The notes beneath the pieces are model-generated. The model did no database searches and was not told the DNA's origin. It worked only from the letters and a program-made list of their open reading frames with translations. A stretch of 64,000 nucleotides of DNA from Edolisoma coerulescens (lineage: Eukaryota; Chordata; Aves; Passeriformes; Campephagidae). The DNA is taken from assembly GCA_013397115.1 (NCBI GenBank), contig VWZW01002539.1, forward strand, positions 62,001 to 126,000, in the 5' to 3' direction. This document shows positions 23,601 through 38,300 of the stretch, piece after piece. The position numbers were made by a program, and so were the translations under genes. Numbering within the stretch: the first letter of the stretch is position 1; each line of letters opens with the position of its first letter.

Positions 23601-26092
23601 AAGAACCCAAGATCATTCACTCACTATGATATAATCCAAATCCCTTGGGGCTGGTGCAGGGAGACCTGCTTCACCTCCTGTGCTTTTCACACAGGAGTTA
23701 AAGGCCATAAGAGTAAGACCCAGATCCAGCTTCTTTCTCCATCTCTTCCCAGCAACCAAATTTCAAGTCTGAGCACACTCCTGTGGACTGTTGTCTCTGT
23801 TTGAGAGCAAATTAATTACAGGCATATTGGAAATGTGAGCAAATTAAAATCCTCTTGCTTTATATATTTGCATCCTCTGGTCTGAATTTCCTGAGAGAGG
23901 ATGGACAATTAAAACTGCACAGAATTCCTCAGGAACTGCAAATAGCCATGCGAGAGCCGGCACATGGCTGTGAGAAGGCAGCCAGAAGCTCGTGAAGGAA
24001 TAATTGAAAGGACTAACAGGGAGTACCATATGCTCACAATTTGGATCTGGCCACAGGCAGCACAGAGCATGCAGCCAGGCCAGTAAGGGCCACAGGTGCC
24101 AAGAGCTCTAGGAACCAAAGAATAAATCCCAAAGGAAAGAGTATCTATATCTAGGACATGGGCTTCACTCGAAGGATCTGGACAGAGGAGTCCCAGAGGA
24201 TTTTGCTGCATCTGTACAAGATATTTCTGCAAATCCAGCTGTGAGCGGCTGGGGACAAATCAGGAATTGTTCCTGTGCCTCAGCCACCACTGTCTGCAGC
24301 CCAGTTTTTAAGCTAGAACACTCCACTTTTGTGGGGTTTGTGCCAAAACAAGGACTTCTAACTGGCATATTGACAATGAAGACATGTATCTCACTCTGAT
24401 GCTGTTGCAGGGAGTGATGGACTATTTATCTGTGGGCAGCACTGCCAGGAGCCCCTGCCAGCTCAGCTTTTAGGGTCCCATGTGAGCTGGAGGGGTGGTC
24501 TTGTAAGGGCAGATTCCTCATAGGAGAGGAATCTTCTTCCAGGTCCTGCCCAGACACACCAGGGCTGTTCACAGCCTGGCCTGGAAAAGATTAATGCTCC
24601 CTCCCACTGGCTTGCATTTTCTTTTATCTTACCATATATCTAGAAACAACACACCTGAAGCAATAAACTCAATTAAAAAAAAAAAACCATAGGTGAGATA
24701 TTTACTGTTAGTATGTCCTTTTCCTCAGAGATAAATGGTTAAACTCTTCCCAAAGTGTCTGAACACCAAAGACAAAGTTGCTTTTTTGACAGAAAGCTCA
24801 ATGAAGATGTGGGACTCGACACTTGTGGATACTGAATTCTCTTCTCTGAGCTCATAGCCAAGAACTGGACACTCTGGGAGAGCCTGACTGTACAGCAGAG
24901 GTAAAGCACTGCTTACCCACTATATAAGGAATAGATCTCCAGGCCTGCAATCTCAGCAAAAGGAGGAAGACATCCTAATAAAGTACTATAAATACAGAAG
25001 TGTTTATAGGACATGTTATATAACGCTTCTCCTCAAGCTTTGTGCTTTCCCTGCACTGACAGACACCACGAAATGTTTTATCTCTCTGCCTCTTTATATT
25101 AAAGGGAATCTAATTTCAAGAAAAGAAACTGGGCCAGTACCTTATGATTTAAAGCTACAAATTAGCATTCATATGAGCAAAGAGTTTGCATCGTGTTCTA
25201 TTTGCTGTGTCTATCCTACCTTCCCCCCCAAAAAATATCATGCATTTTTTTTCTGTTTGCAGACTAATGCTGAAAGCAGCAGTAGTTCCACAATTTCAGA
25301 ATGCATTTAGGAGAGGAAAAAAAAATTTTCAAATGCATTAATTTGAAATTACACTAAAAGGAGAAATACACTAAAAGGCTTAAGTAATTTTTATGATGGC
25401 TGAGGTAATAGATGGCATCTGCTTTTCTTTGCAAATAAATGTCAAGTAGCAAGCCTACGGTCCTAAAAGATGTGAACAGCTGCTAACCAAAGAGGCCAGA
25501 AGTTGCAGTGGAATAAAGTATTTTCTTAATATGTTGTAAGGAAGACAGTCTGGCTTTGCCTGGGTAACAGGAGGAGATGATATTAGATCCCCATGTAATC
25601 CTCAAGTTGAAAGAAAATGCAAATACAGTGAAACCTCATCCCAACCCATCCGAAAGAGTGAACACAGTAATGATGCTTCTGTCTCAAACAAGTCCAACTT
25701 CCATGATAAATATAAGACAATAACACAAATGTTTTGATACAACAAAGATTTTTGTCATTTTCTCCAGAAAGGGGCATGTTTTGATAAATAGAATTTCTAC
25801 CTCTGGGCTTTAGGGACAGTTTGTGTACATAGTTTGATTTATAGTTGCTGGGTCCTGTGCCGGAAAGGAAGAGAGGGCCAGCCACGTAGGAAGTAGCCTA
25901 CAAAAAGCCCGTGCTGTGGGAGTGCATCCCTGGAGTACATGCATGGGAGGGAGCCAGCTTTGGAGCTCTGCGAGAGGTTCAGCTGGCAGCACACCAGGAA
26001 CATTTTGCTCCCAGCTTGGAGTGAGTATGGGAAGAGGTTGGAAAATAGAGCACCTTCACAATATGTCATTTCTCATTGTAACTAAAAGCTGT
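14626..26092. other. AT-rich gene-poor DNA, first part
   Basis: No gene is recognisable. Frames stay below about 110 codons after the CpG island ends, with no known domain. Minor items are an A-rich stretch at 22280-22310 and a 17-bp partial duplication (ACACTAAAAGG at 25351 and 25368). Short A/T motifs such as CCTAATTAGG near 16873 occur, as expected in AT-rich DNA. Confidence 0.6.
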
Positions 26093-26296
26093 CATGGCTT
26101 GAGGGAAGAATGTAGGGGAAAAATGGAGCAGGAAAGAAAGCATATGGAAAACACAGGAGGAGAAAGAGTGTGACAACATGGAAGAAAAAAGGAGAAAAGG
26201 AGGATAGAGTAGATGGACACATTAAAAGAGAATAAATAGGAGAAAAGAAAAAGGAATAGGAAAGGAGAAAAAGATCAAAGACTTTGGAAGTGGAGT
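26093..26296 (+). repeat. Purine-rich tract
   Basis: The plus strand is dominated by A and G for about 200 bp, with repeated AGGAGAAAAG-type words and few pyrimidines. It is not a simple microsatellite. Such tracts arise from decayed GA-rich repeats and can adopt triplex structure; no function is shown. Confidence 0.7.
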
Positions 26297-26322
26297 GGAT
26301 CAAAGACTTTGGAAGTGACCAT
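26273..26322. repeat. 25-bp tandem duplication at end of purine tract
   Basis: GATCAAAGACTTTGGAAGTG occurs at 26273 and again, identically, at 26298, with a 5-bp GAGTG linker giving a 25-bp period. The identity suggests a recent local duplication. Confidence 0.9.
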
Positions 26323-29300
26323 GTCTGGGGCCCAGCAGGGCTGCTTGCAGGAGCAAGTCTTTATCTGGTCAACTCAAAGGCCTGCCTGGCTCCTTTTCAC
26401 CCAGCCCAGCCTTATGTTAGGTTTTGCTGCCCACACGTGTCAGGGTCTCCATACAAAGAGCTCCGTGAGGGAGAACGTGTCAGGGCTCGGGCAGGGTCTC
26501 AGCCAGGAGGTGACACAGCCATTTGCACCTGGGTTTCACAGGTTATTTCCTCTGTGGACAATAGTCTTACCCTTTTACAGATAGCAGAACTGATAATTTG
26601 CACTGCTACTCCCAATCTACTCTGCCTTTGGTTCCCCTGTTTTTCACAGGACTCATCTCTCCATTTCTTCAGTGGATACCTTTCCTGCACTTTCCTTTCC
26701 TTACCATCCCCCTTTCATAGCCTGAAATACTCAGCTTTAGAGATGAAAGGAGAGTAGCTCCCCAGTATCTCCTGGAAGCACAAGCTCATCTCTCCTCCCT
26801 AGGGTGTGGGGAGCACTGGTTCCCAGTATAAACCCAGTACCAGAGGACGGGCAGGGAAAGCTGAGCTGGGGGCAGCAGCAATGCCTGGCATCAGGCTGAA
26901 GTGCAGAGCTGGCCAAGGACAAATCCATCTTGTGATTGCATTCAAGGCTTCAAAATCTGCTTTTGTTTCCACAAGGAATTAAAACAAACCCTTTCAAACA
27001 TTTCTGTGATACAGAATTGTGTTGAAACATCTGTTTTCTAGCTGAAGATATTTTTTATTATTCTCTTAGTTTGGATATGACCAAGGACTCAGTCCTAGAT
27101 CCTTCCAATGAAATATTTTGTTGTGAAAGACCATGGCTGTTTTAACTGACCTTTTCCTCAGGTTACTGCTCAGATATGATACATACAAAATACCCAGTAA
27201 GTAACTGAAATTTCTTTTTGTCTCTACTATGTACATACCCACAAGTAAACTACCTTACACTCCCTAAATAATGAAAAATGCTAAGAAAGATGCCATTTAT
27301 TAAATTTTTTGTTGAAAAATAATTTGGCTGATGCATGATAAAAGCATAATTCACAAGCTCCTATTTCTTTATTCAAGGACGAAAAGAAAACCTGAAACAT
27401 GTTTCAAGCTCTATTTCACAAGGGTTAATTCAGTTCTTGGCAATGAAACTGAAAATTATTTCAGATTCAAAGAAAAGCTGGGCTAGGAGAGAAAGAACCA
27501 ACTTGCAGGAAATGCAGTTTTTGGGGTGAGACCTGAGCCTGTTGTCATCTGAGCTGCTGAAAACATTCCACATAGGAAAGAAATACTAGGTATTGGGGAT
27601 CCAGCCATCACCAAAAATAGGAAAAATGGAGGTTCAGTGGGGGTACAAAAATATGTTTCATGCTAATTATTTTTTTCACTTATGTTTCACCTATAGAAGT
27701 AATTTAGCTTTGTAAAAACCTTTTTTCAAAGGGTCTGTTTAGGCATTCACTGTTAAAACCAGCAATATGAACCTACTTATTTTTATCACTGTTTTAGTTC
27801 AAGCAAAATAGAAAAAATTATTATATTTCAGATTTTTAAGTTCTCCAAATGGGCTGCTACGTTATGATGAAAGTTATTTTGAAATATTAAAAAAAATTAT
27901 TGCTAAGGATTAAGAATCTGCAAAGAAGTGAACTGAAGACTTCCTGCTTTTTCTTATTGAGGAGCCTGAACTTTAAATTTCCATGGCTGTTTTTCTTTTC
28001 CCCTCAGCTGTGGAAGTCTTTGGAGTCCAGTAGGGATTCTAAGGATAAACACAGTGAACATTTTGTCTTTGCTATTTCCTCAGAAGCAGAACATAACTTT
28101 GGAGAAAGCGTTAATCACTTCTGTGATCTGTCAAGTCATTTGAACATAAGGAATAATATAAAACATTTCCCAGAGGAAAACAGATTTCAAGTCCATTAAT
28201 TTGGACAAACTGTCATTGTGTCTTCTTGATGTCAAATCTGCTGTAGGAACTTGATTTCGAGAATGGTCTTTTGTGGATCCTGCTCAAGGAGTTGAAATTT
28301 GAGCTGGACAGAAAGAAAATGTCTAAAAGCTTTCCCCACATGTAAATATTATTTTTGTAGCCTGTTTCCAAACACCTATCCATACAGCTTTTGTTGATGC
28401 TTCACAGCCAAGCTGAGCTCACACAGTGCTGGGCAGTTCCTCCTTGCCCTCAGGTAGAGGCATGGAGCCCATGGAAAAGAGAGAGGAAACCAGCAGGAAA
28501 ATCAAATCCATGCTTTCTTCTTCCCTTCCCCTCCATGGCCAATTGGCACCACGCAAGTACCTCTTAATGTTACCTCTACACATACACCATTCCTAGTGCT
28601 TCAGCTGGGAAGTGTCACAGCAGCAAACAGCACCAGCCAGCATCCCTAAGATACCATCTGTGTTTTTGGAATACTGGAGAACTTGGGAGCATGAGCCCGT
28701 TCCTGAAGTCTTTGCTGAAAGTGGTTTCACTGCGAGTTGTGCTGGGCTCACGACACCCTTGTCAGACTTGCAGTGAGATAACCCAGGTGGAGAAGAGAGT
28801 TTGGGCTTTGCCTTCGAATCAGGGAAGCACCGGGAAGAGTCCCTTGCCCACTGGGGCACAGCAGTCACTCACCCAGATCCTTTGCTTTCTTCCTACAATG
28901 TCCCTGTTGGGACTGCATGACTGCCACAAGCTTAAACCTCTTGTCTGCCCCACACAATATTGCTGGCAATGTGTTCCTTCTCTGGGCAGGGTGTGATAGG
29001 CAGATAGATCATAGATTGATTTTGGCATCCCAGCCTAAGCTGAGTAAATTGGGAAGGTTTTAAAAAGCAGCAACGTAAAAAGCATTTGAGTAAAATAAGC
29101 AGCATCTCTACAGGTCAGATTTCTACCTAGATCTCACTTTCAGAAAAAGATTGTTCAGAACAAAAGGCTGTTTGTTTCTCTCCTGTGTGCGCTCCCACTA
29201 TTGAAAAAGCCCAAGTCAAAATTTCCAGACCGAAGTGCCGAAGCTCATAAATTAGATGTCAGGCCCCTATACCAGACTTCAGGAATTTGCAGGTGACCAC

Positions 29301-32300
29301 AAGCAGGAGGCACTGACCCCACTGAGAGGCAGGCTGCTGTTTCGGGTGCCCGAGGTGACTCTGCATGAGGCTGGGCCCTGGCACAGACCTGTACCCACTG
29401 CCAGTGCACCCCTGCCCCAAGCCCCCCCCCTCAGGACAGGACGGTGCCATTTATTTTGGCTGTAAAGGAGGCTGAAAAGAGAGAGCCTAAGAGATGTCAA
29501 AAATTAATAACTTTTCAGATCAAGGCTCCAGCCAGTTCAAAAAGCTTTTCTGCTGACAGTAGGTTGTTTTCAATGCTAAGAATGAAGTATTTATCTTTAT
29601 CCTTTGAAGCTGTGCCATTCATACCAATAAAGACACAAGAATCTTGAAAGGGATACTTACTAAAACAAAATGCCTGTTCAAAATTAATATATTTTTCTGT
29701 TGGAAACCACATTGTACACAGAGATCCTTTGGAGCATTTTAAAGACAAAAGCAAGAAAAATAAAGAAAAAAATTTAAAACCATTCTGTTCCTATGCACCA
29801 AGCAGCAATAAAAAATAGAGAAGTTATGTCAAAGTGAACCACTAAATGGGTACACTTTTTGTAAATCAAGCCAACACAAATTTCATAAAACTTTCCTTGT
29901 TAGAGGTACAAACCATCCACTAAAAGAATAACATTGTCAGGCCATAATATTATCATTTGCACTGCTCCAGCTGAACGTGAAGTTGCCTTTTGCATTGAAA
30001 CAACAATATCGGGTATCACAAGGCCGTGTCCAGACCCATGACAGCACACTCCATGAAGGCAGCCTGACACTGGGAGGTGAAATCTTAATTAGGGAGGTAC
30101 TGCTGAGGTAGTATTTTCTTCCAAGCATTAGGTTACTGGTGAACTGAAATTATTAAAAGGGCATCTACAAAAGTGAATATCAGTTTACTATGGTTTCCTA
30201 ACAAAAATAGTAATTAATCCTTGCACACTGTGCTTATATTTGGAAATTTAACTTGGTCATTCAGGTTCTTACATGGCATTTAGGAATGGGTTAGCTGGGT
30301 TAGCCACTGCAACCATTATTTTGGGGTGTCCTCACTTTTCGCTTAGTATCTGCTAAATAGCAGCATATTAAAAACAGTTTAGGTTATGGATGTTGAGATC
30401 AAGATCAACAAACAAGCCAAGACTCATTATTAAATTCCCACAATGCTTTTATCATCAAATTTCAGAGTCAACAGACTTGTGAGCATCTGGCAGCCGCACA
30501 AATGACAAACCAAGACACAAAGCCTTAGCTGATAGCACATGAAGCTGACACCCCAGGGCATGGTGAAGGTCACAGCGGCAATTTATCAAGAGTGTAACTC
30601 TAGTTGTTTTCTGTCATATTTATGTATTTGGAATGTTAAGATAAAGGAAGTGAATGCTGAGGTTGTTCTTGAGCATAAACGGTAAAGCATTTACAGGGAC
30701 CACTCTCTACCTGCTTTGTAATTTCAAGAGAGGTCACAGAGGTTATTACAGGTCTCTGCCTTGTGCCAAAAACTACCAACTTGTTATTGCATGTAATCTG
30801 TAAGAGTCATTTTTATGAAGTGACTCGTGTTCAGATTGCTCACAGATATGCAGTGGCAGGTTCTTACCAGAGTGAACAATGTCTGTGTCTGCTGGACTGA
30901 GTCAATCTTTCTTCAGAACTGCAGTGACATAGGGCCACATTTTGAGAAGAGCCTCATGCCCAAGAACTTTCATTGAAGCACCTAAACAAGAGCATTTTAT
31001 GTGGTTCGTGACAACACAGTTACTCACTTTTAGAATTAGCTTGAAGAGGGATCCACCTCGAATCCCAGTCCCACTGCTTCGTTAGCCAATCATGAAAATA
31101 AGGATGCATCTAGAGGTTTCCCACAACTCATCCTGTCTGCTGCTGTCATTCCTCATTTATGCAAGGACAGAAGCTCCCTGTTTCTGTGCCTTAAGGCATT
31201 TAGTCATGTATCAAAGCCTTTTTTCCTTTTTCAGCCAAAAGAACTCTTGAAAGATACCACCATGGGAATCAAAGTAGGGCAGCAGATAACTTGAGGTTTT
31301 ATCATAATGTTCCAAGGCCACTGTTCGTAAGCTTGAAATTAAAAGATACAGTAAAACTTTTCATAAATAGCTGCAGATGATCTATTACCTCACTAGAGCC
31401 TAAAGCACTTGCACACATTTGAATGCTGAACAATTTCTTTTTCAAACCTTTTCTAATTTTTTGAAGAGCTTTTATAAACTCCGTAATTTAAATATTATGA
31501 ACTAATATACTCTTAAAAGGAAAGGAGGAAAAAAAGTCCAAGAAAATACAAAATTCATTTTCAAATGAGCTTGAAAAGGTCTTAAACTATAGAAAGGAAT
31601 ACAGTGCAAAAGTAATTTAATGTTGGTCTAAAGATTAATATTTCAAACACGTACAGGTGGAGCATTCCACAATGTAAACTATCCACATCCACAGAGTGGT
31701 GTTTGTCCTATAGTAACACATGGAAAGGTTAATTCCTACTGTGTTTGTATGGAACAGATTGAACACAAGCTGTTTGAGGAGAACAACAAGTTTGAAGGGT
31801 TTTTCATCTCAGCTGCTTCTAAAACATGTCAGCTGCTGGGGTTGTTGTGTTTTATAATGACTTTCTGATTTATGCTTTCAGAAGGAACCCATTACTTTTG
31901 CAAAAATGCAATGATGTGCCAGCTCCTTTGAGCAAGAGAAGTCTGCAGCATGAGCAGGAGAGGAAGCCATGAAAAAACCCCACATCTGAATTCAGCTGGT
32001 TTCTTATGCAAGGCCACAGGCCATAGCTATTCTCTATTAAATAACAGAAGAGGAAAACTCAGGTCTATAATGGGAATTATTTTAGAGAAACTATTTTTTC
32101 CAGCTATTCCCAGGCAATATAAATACTGAGGATAATTAATGTCTTCATGTCCACAGAGATTCACCTGTGCTTGAAGGTAAATACAGTCTCAAAGGCAACT
32201 GGACAGCAGGCCACTAATCCTCCCCTGCCCATACCTTTTGATCCCAGCAGTGTGGAGAGCTACCAAGAGAAAAGCCCAGAGCCTGCATTTCTCCACAGGG

Positions 32301-35300
32301 TGATGAGGTTTTCATATGCTCTGTGGAAACCTCAGTAATGCAACTTCCCTCCTCCCCTCATCTCATCATCCATCCCCACAGAGTGGCACAAAGCCTCTAC
32401 TGTGGCTGTATTGCTGTTTTAATCTGTCAAAAAAGCCCGAGAGCTTTCAGATGTTCCTTTGCACATTTTCTTTGTAGACTAAATTACATGACAATTTATG
32501 ATGTAAACTGATGCAGAGAAACTTCATTAGCTGAGGTGTGTCAGGAGCCGATATAAATATCAAAGCCTAGAAGCCGTTCCCATGTTTGTGATATCTTAGT
32601 GATTTCTTTAATAAGGTCTCCTCAAAAAGCCTGAAAATCAAACCCACACCCCACAACACAAAGGGCTCATAGAAAAGACACAACAAGGGACTTGGACATC
32701 AATTAATTTGCATGCTAATATACAATAAAATTGCTTACTGGGAGCAAGGAGAGGACACATCAGTACAGGTATGTTACAAGTGCTGTGGTGAAATCTGTTG
32801 TTCACCGTCATCTGAAGTGATGGGACTAAGGCTTTCCAGAAGGGCACATGTGGTTTAAGAACAAAGAACAAAGCCAAAGCCAGTTTATCCTTCAGAAAGA
32901 TCTTTCTAAGCCAGAGAGAAGTCTGGTACAAGGTCATTTTTGAAGCAACCTTCCCAGACCCTCCTTGAGCAGCACACGGCCCCTCCACCACCACCCTGCT
33001 GTGATTTCTCTCCCAGTGCCAGTGCCAGCCCACGGTTACAGCCGCACACCGAAGTGCCCAGTGCCTGCCGTGTTCCCTCAGGACGACCTTGCTTCTCCCA
33101 GCCTGTGGCCAAGGCAGGGCAGAGGACAGAGCCCTGACAAGTGAGACCTGCCCAGTCCTACTCACCATCTGTTGGATGAAGCTGTAACTCAATCGGCTTT
33201 CAAACAGGGGCCATCTGCAATTCAAGCCTGGCAGCACCAGGAATGCATCAGCAAAGGTGGCTATTTGCAATTCAAACGTCTTTTCAAAGCTTTTTATTTT
33301 TCCTAGAGATTGAATTATTTGCTGTTTCTTTTTTTAATTATTATTTTATTTTTATTTAATTTGAAAGTCATCTCTAGTCAAAACCTGTGTCACAAGGCAG
33401 GATGTGGAAGTGAGAAAAATTTTGTTGGAGCTAGAGCAGAAAGTCTTTTTTTTTTTTTAATTCTTTCTTCTACTATATTTGCTTCTGATTAGCTTTTAGT
33501 GTTGAAAATTAACTTAATTTGAACAAATCAAGCCCTCCTGCTCCAGAGAATTACTCCATGTAAGGTCATACAGATTGCAGAAGTGTTTATCTTTTGGAAG
33601 CAGTAAATTCAGATTTAGTGGGGCCACAGAGATTGGTTAACTTCTGATTTGATCTTTGAAAAGTAGGATTTTTTTTAGTAACCGAGGTGGTTTCACAGAA
33701 CAAGTCTCTAAGGCTGTATGAAATTTCATACCGAGGACCAAAAAATTCTCTCAGTTCCAAGGATAGAGATGAGAGCAAGTTAATATTAATTTTCCCTGCC
33801 ATTATCACCGTCCACCTAGAGCAAACATGAGCAAAATGGAATCAAACGTGGCTCATGAATTCAGGATTTCTACCATGACCTCTCCCACACACCAGGGAGC
33901 AGCAGCGGCACAGGGAAAGGAGGCAGCAACACCCCACTCTGCCAGGTGGCAGCTTCCTCAGGGCCAGTTTTCTGCAGCAAAGAACTGACTTGGTAGTGTC
34001 CCAGCTCATCAGCTTGCTCAAAAAATACCAGAGGGAGCAAAAAAATTCCTCCCGGGTATTTTCAGGCAGTATCTCCTTTGAATAATACCTCCTTTAATTC
34101 CACTGGAGAATTCCTAGTCAAATATGCCAAAATATGACACTTGACTGGGAGCATAATCCCCTGGCCAAGTCTCTCCTCATGCTGTTACAGATCTGCTGGA
34201 CAGATTTAGCTCCCAGCAGCACCTGATGGCCTCAGGTGAATAATCCCCTCCTCCACTACCTGGTTTGATGGGCAAAAGTGATTTAGTTTTTAACAACTCC
34301 TGGCAGAGGATCTGGTTAAGAGTTTAGTCATCTCATGGAAATCTAAGTAGAAACTCATTAAACAAAACCCAATGTATAATAATCATTGGCATTAATCAGT
34401 GACTTCAATGAGAAAATATTTTAAGAAATTGTCAAAATAGCTATAGGTAGAGTAAGTACAGGATTTTGTGACAAAAAGGAAACAGAGAATCATGCTTGTT
34501 TATTGTATATTCCCATGAGAACCTTCTCTCTTGGTAAAGATACCCATATTAATACATGTCATAGAGGGGTGGAAATGCAGAGCTTCTGAGCTCATTACAC
34601 CAAGCAAATTCTGAAATAGCCTCAGCCCCGTGTTTTAAATGGACAGTGAATGCTCCAAGTCATCCACAGTCTGCAGACAACTGAAGACTGAAGAATGGAG
34701 GAAACAACAGTGCACTTACACATGTAGCTGATGGAATGAGTAGAACTGAAAATTAATACTGATAAACTCTTTTTTTAGGCGCATGCTTCTTTATCTGCGT
34801 CCTGAAGAAACATCAGGGAGGAACTTCTGGTTGGAAAACTAGGCCAGAACTAAAGCAGCTTTTCAGTCTGCAGTAGATGCAGGAACAGCTTTGATCAAAT
34901 TGCTCCTTTTGGAATATTACATAGGATATCTCTTACTTTTGCCAGCTGCTTGTATTCTAATGAGTTTGCCCAAGGATTATCTTTTAGCATGTATAATGTC
35001 TCACAAAGTGAAGCTTCCCCCTTCCCCCCAGATATGATTGCATCTCCCAGAGTTTATATCAAGGCTAGCACTGTCATCTAGATTAAACTGGAAATAAGAA
35101 AAGAGCCTTGAAAAGAAGCAAGTCTATCATTCCAAATTATAAACAGTCTCTAATTAAGAGAAACATTCCCCATTGGGTAGATTATTGCATGTGATCCTAC
35201 AATTGCATTTCCTACACTTTCCAGAGCATTTGTTACTGGTCACCACCATCTCTAGTAATGTGGCTGTGGTGCAATTCAGCATGACAAGGCACTTATTTCA

Positions 35301-38300
35301 CTGTAAAAACATACTAATCCTCTACATTTTCATTGTGCAAGTGAGTTAAGAACAACTCATTTTTTTTCTTTTTCCCAGAAAGGTTCACTGCAGTTCATTT
35401 ACCTTAAGCAACACATTAATTTTACCATGACAGGGAAGGACTGTAGTCCCTTGGCACCAGGGAGTGCATGGTGCCAGCCTTGTTCCCACTCTGAAGCCTC
35501 GCTGACTGATTAGGTGACTTCAGCAAGTCTCTGAGGTTTTACTAAATTTCAAATATATTCATATTTCCTTGACCAAGGGGTTTGTTCTTTCTCTGGAGGT
35601 TTCCAATTTTAGATGGCTCTGTAACACTTGTCAAATATTCTCCAAGAAAAACAGGGCTGTCACTCAGAAAGGGAAGTTTCTAGGTGCATGGAGCACTGCT
35701 GAGCTGAGGAACACTTGTGATTCCATGGAACAAATGACATGCCATGGCATGATGGGCATTTCATTGGCACAAAATTGAGCTAACTTCGTTCTGCTAAAGG
35801 AAAGAGTTGCAGTTACCTCAAAGAAAACTTTGAATGCTTGGCTTCCATATGGTATCTGTGTTTTCAATAAATCAAGCACATCTTTATAGGATTCCCTCTG
35901 TATACCTGTTATGGACTGGAAGCAACCTCAGTCTTAATTCAAGTAATAGAAAATTGTACAGTGTGAGAGCACCTCAAAGATTTCAGGATTTTCTGTTGCT
36001 AACTTAGAGAAGTCTCTTCTGATTAAATAATTTAATTGTAGGGGCAGATTCTTCATCCAAGATCTCTCAATCAATCAACAAACAGGTCTAAGAATTCCAC
36101 TTTTCACAGGTAATCTAAGGAGGTTATCCAATCCTATTTGTACACACACATGCACTGGCACACAAAGCTGGAGTATTTGGTGCATGAACTCCGACTTAGA
36201 AAGGGAAAGAACGATAAGCAGGTTCACCTTTGGTTAGTTAGACCTGAAAAACCTTTGGTCCTTCCTCAACATTAGTCCACAAAAACATGACTTAAAATTG
36301 CAACCAAAACATGGAATGAAATGGCCTCACATGAAAGAGCAACTAGAACTTCTTCAGTTTACTTTCAACACACACCATGTCTCTGCCTCCCTTCTTCAGG
36401 GATCAGAAGCAGAAGTACCAAAATAGAGTGAGAAGCACTTCTTCCGCTAGTCCTTTCCTGGCTGAAATGAGGAAACAGTGGAAATCTCAAAGGAAAGACC
36501 TTTTCCAACAGCAACCCTTTAGGTATGCTTCAAGTAAGTGGAGGGTTTTGGATAATTACCTGTCCCTTGGCCAGATTTCCCTAGCAACTCATTGAACTAT
36601 ACACTGTTTCTGATCCCTGATGAATACAGTTTATTTTTGCTTTCATCTGGGTGAGCATTTCTTCCTTTTCTCTCAATTTCTCAGAAAACACAATAGTCAG
36701 AAATGCTTGAGAAACCGAGGAGCCTGAGACTCCTGAAAATGGGACCTAGGTGTTTGATAATTGATTTTTTTTTTTTTTAATGAAAAACCTAAGCACTCGA
36801 AGATTAGCTTTTAAAGGTTTTTCTCTCTTGTGCACGCAGATCAGTGCCAACTGTGGTTTTCAGAAAATGGCTACGTAACTCAACTCCTTCAGAAATATTT
36901 TTCTTGCTGGTTAATTTGTTCTGAAGTCACAAGGAAATCTTCTGGAAAGTTATTTATATCAATAGCTATCACACCACTGAAGTCATCCGTCCTAATCATC
37001 CCCAGAGAGCTGCAACAATGGGAATTATAAATAGCAAAAATATCCTGGATATCATCTCCACTATTTTAAAAACATTGTTTTCATAGAGAACAATCACTAA
37101 GAAGAAATCTCAGGATATAAAGTTGCAGAATACTTGCACATTTGTCACTACCAAGAGGTCTTTCCAAGGGCCAGGTACTTTTCCTTGAGCTAAAGCCATT
37201 TAATGCTGCAAAGGTGTTGCAATAGTCTGTACATTCTCTGCCTGGCTCCTGGTTTCTCTCTCATCATATTATACAAGGGGAGAACTGAAATTGTGTTGAT
37301 AGATAGCCTGGAAATGCAATAGGTTAGGCAAGGTAACAAAAAGCACTGTCCTAGCTTCTGGATAAAAGGAAAATTGCATTCAAGTAGTTGTTTATTTCGA
37401 GTCCATTTGCAAATGAATTAATTTTTGCCGTCTTCTGCGTTGCAATTTAAGGGTGTCCAGGACAGACTGACCTCCACAAGGTCCCTGTGTTTGTTTTATA
37501 ACCCAGCTCCCCACAGAGCTCAAATCCAAAGTGCCTTAGATAACAGAATATGCATTATTTTAATACTGTCAGCATTTCTTTAATTTGGTGGAGTTACACA
37601 CTTGCCCTCTCTGATGAGTACCGCCTGAGAATAGCTGGGATCTTAGACCCTTTTCACTGTTTAGGTTTTATAGTATTCAGAAGATACTCCAAATCCAGAT
37701 AAAACCAACCAAAGATCTCCATGCATGTAGTTCCTCATATTATTGAATAAAGTTTCTAATGCAGACAAAAATTGGACTGGTTAGTCAGATGGCATTGAGA
37801 AAGCCCTAACTCTAGAATGTGTGAAAAGTTATAAAGCCAAACTTCAAGCATCCAGGTTGAAATGTCTTTTTCTTCAACTTGGTAATTTTTATTTTTTTTT
37901 TTTTTTAAGTTTGGTAGAAAATAGTTCAGCCATTTTTGGAACAAATTTAGTGAAGGGTGGTTTTGCCCACATTCATATTTTTCATCTGTTTTCTGAAAAG
38001 CCATAGCGATTTACAAGAGGAGCTTGAAATCTGGCAGTGAGACAACCCTCAAGTTAGAATGGTATCTTTGTCCCCAGGAAAATCCATTACTAATCAGCTT
38101 TGTTAGGAGTAACAGAAAAATCCCAGTTGGTATTTACAAAGCCAAAACACTTACATTTTGATTTTCTGAGTGTTTCAAGAGGAGTGTGCAAGCCCTGGAG
38201 CCTGCTGTGCCTCTTGTCCTGGGCAGGTACTACACGTCTGAAGGCACAGCTCAGGGCAGATTTATCTTCAACAGAGTTCTTGTTTTCTTACAGCAAAACT

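Noticed and set aside
26284..26757. 157-codon plus-strand frame
   Set aside because: It starts with TTG inside a tandem duplication and shows no recognisable domain; no exon-like signals support it.
32638..33270. 210-codon minus-strand open frame, the longest in the gene desert
   Set aside because: It begins with TTG rather than ATG, crosses a locally GC-rich, stop-poor patch, and its translation shows no domain or family I recognise. There is no promoter or splice context to support it.
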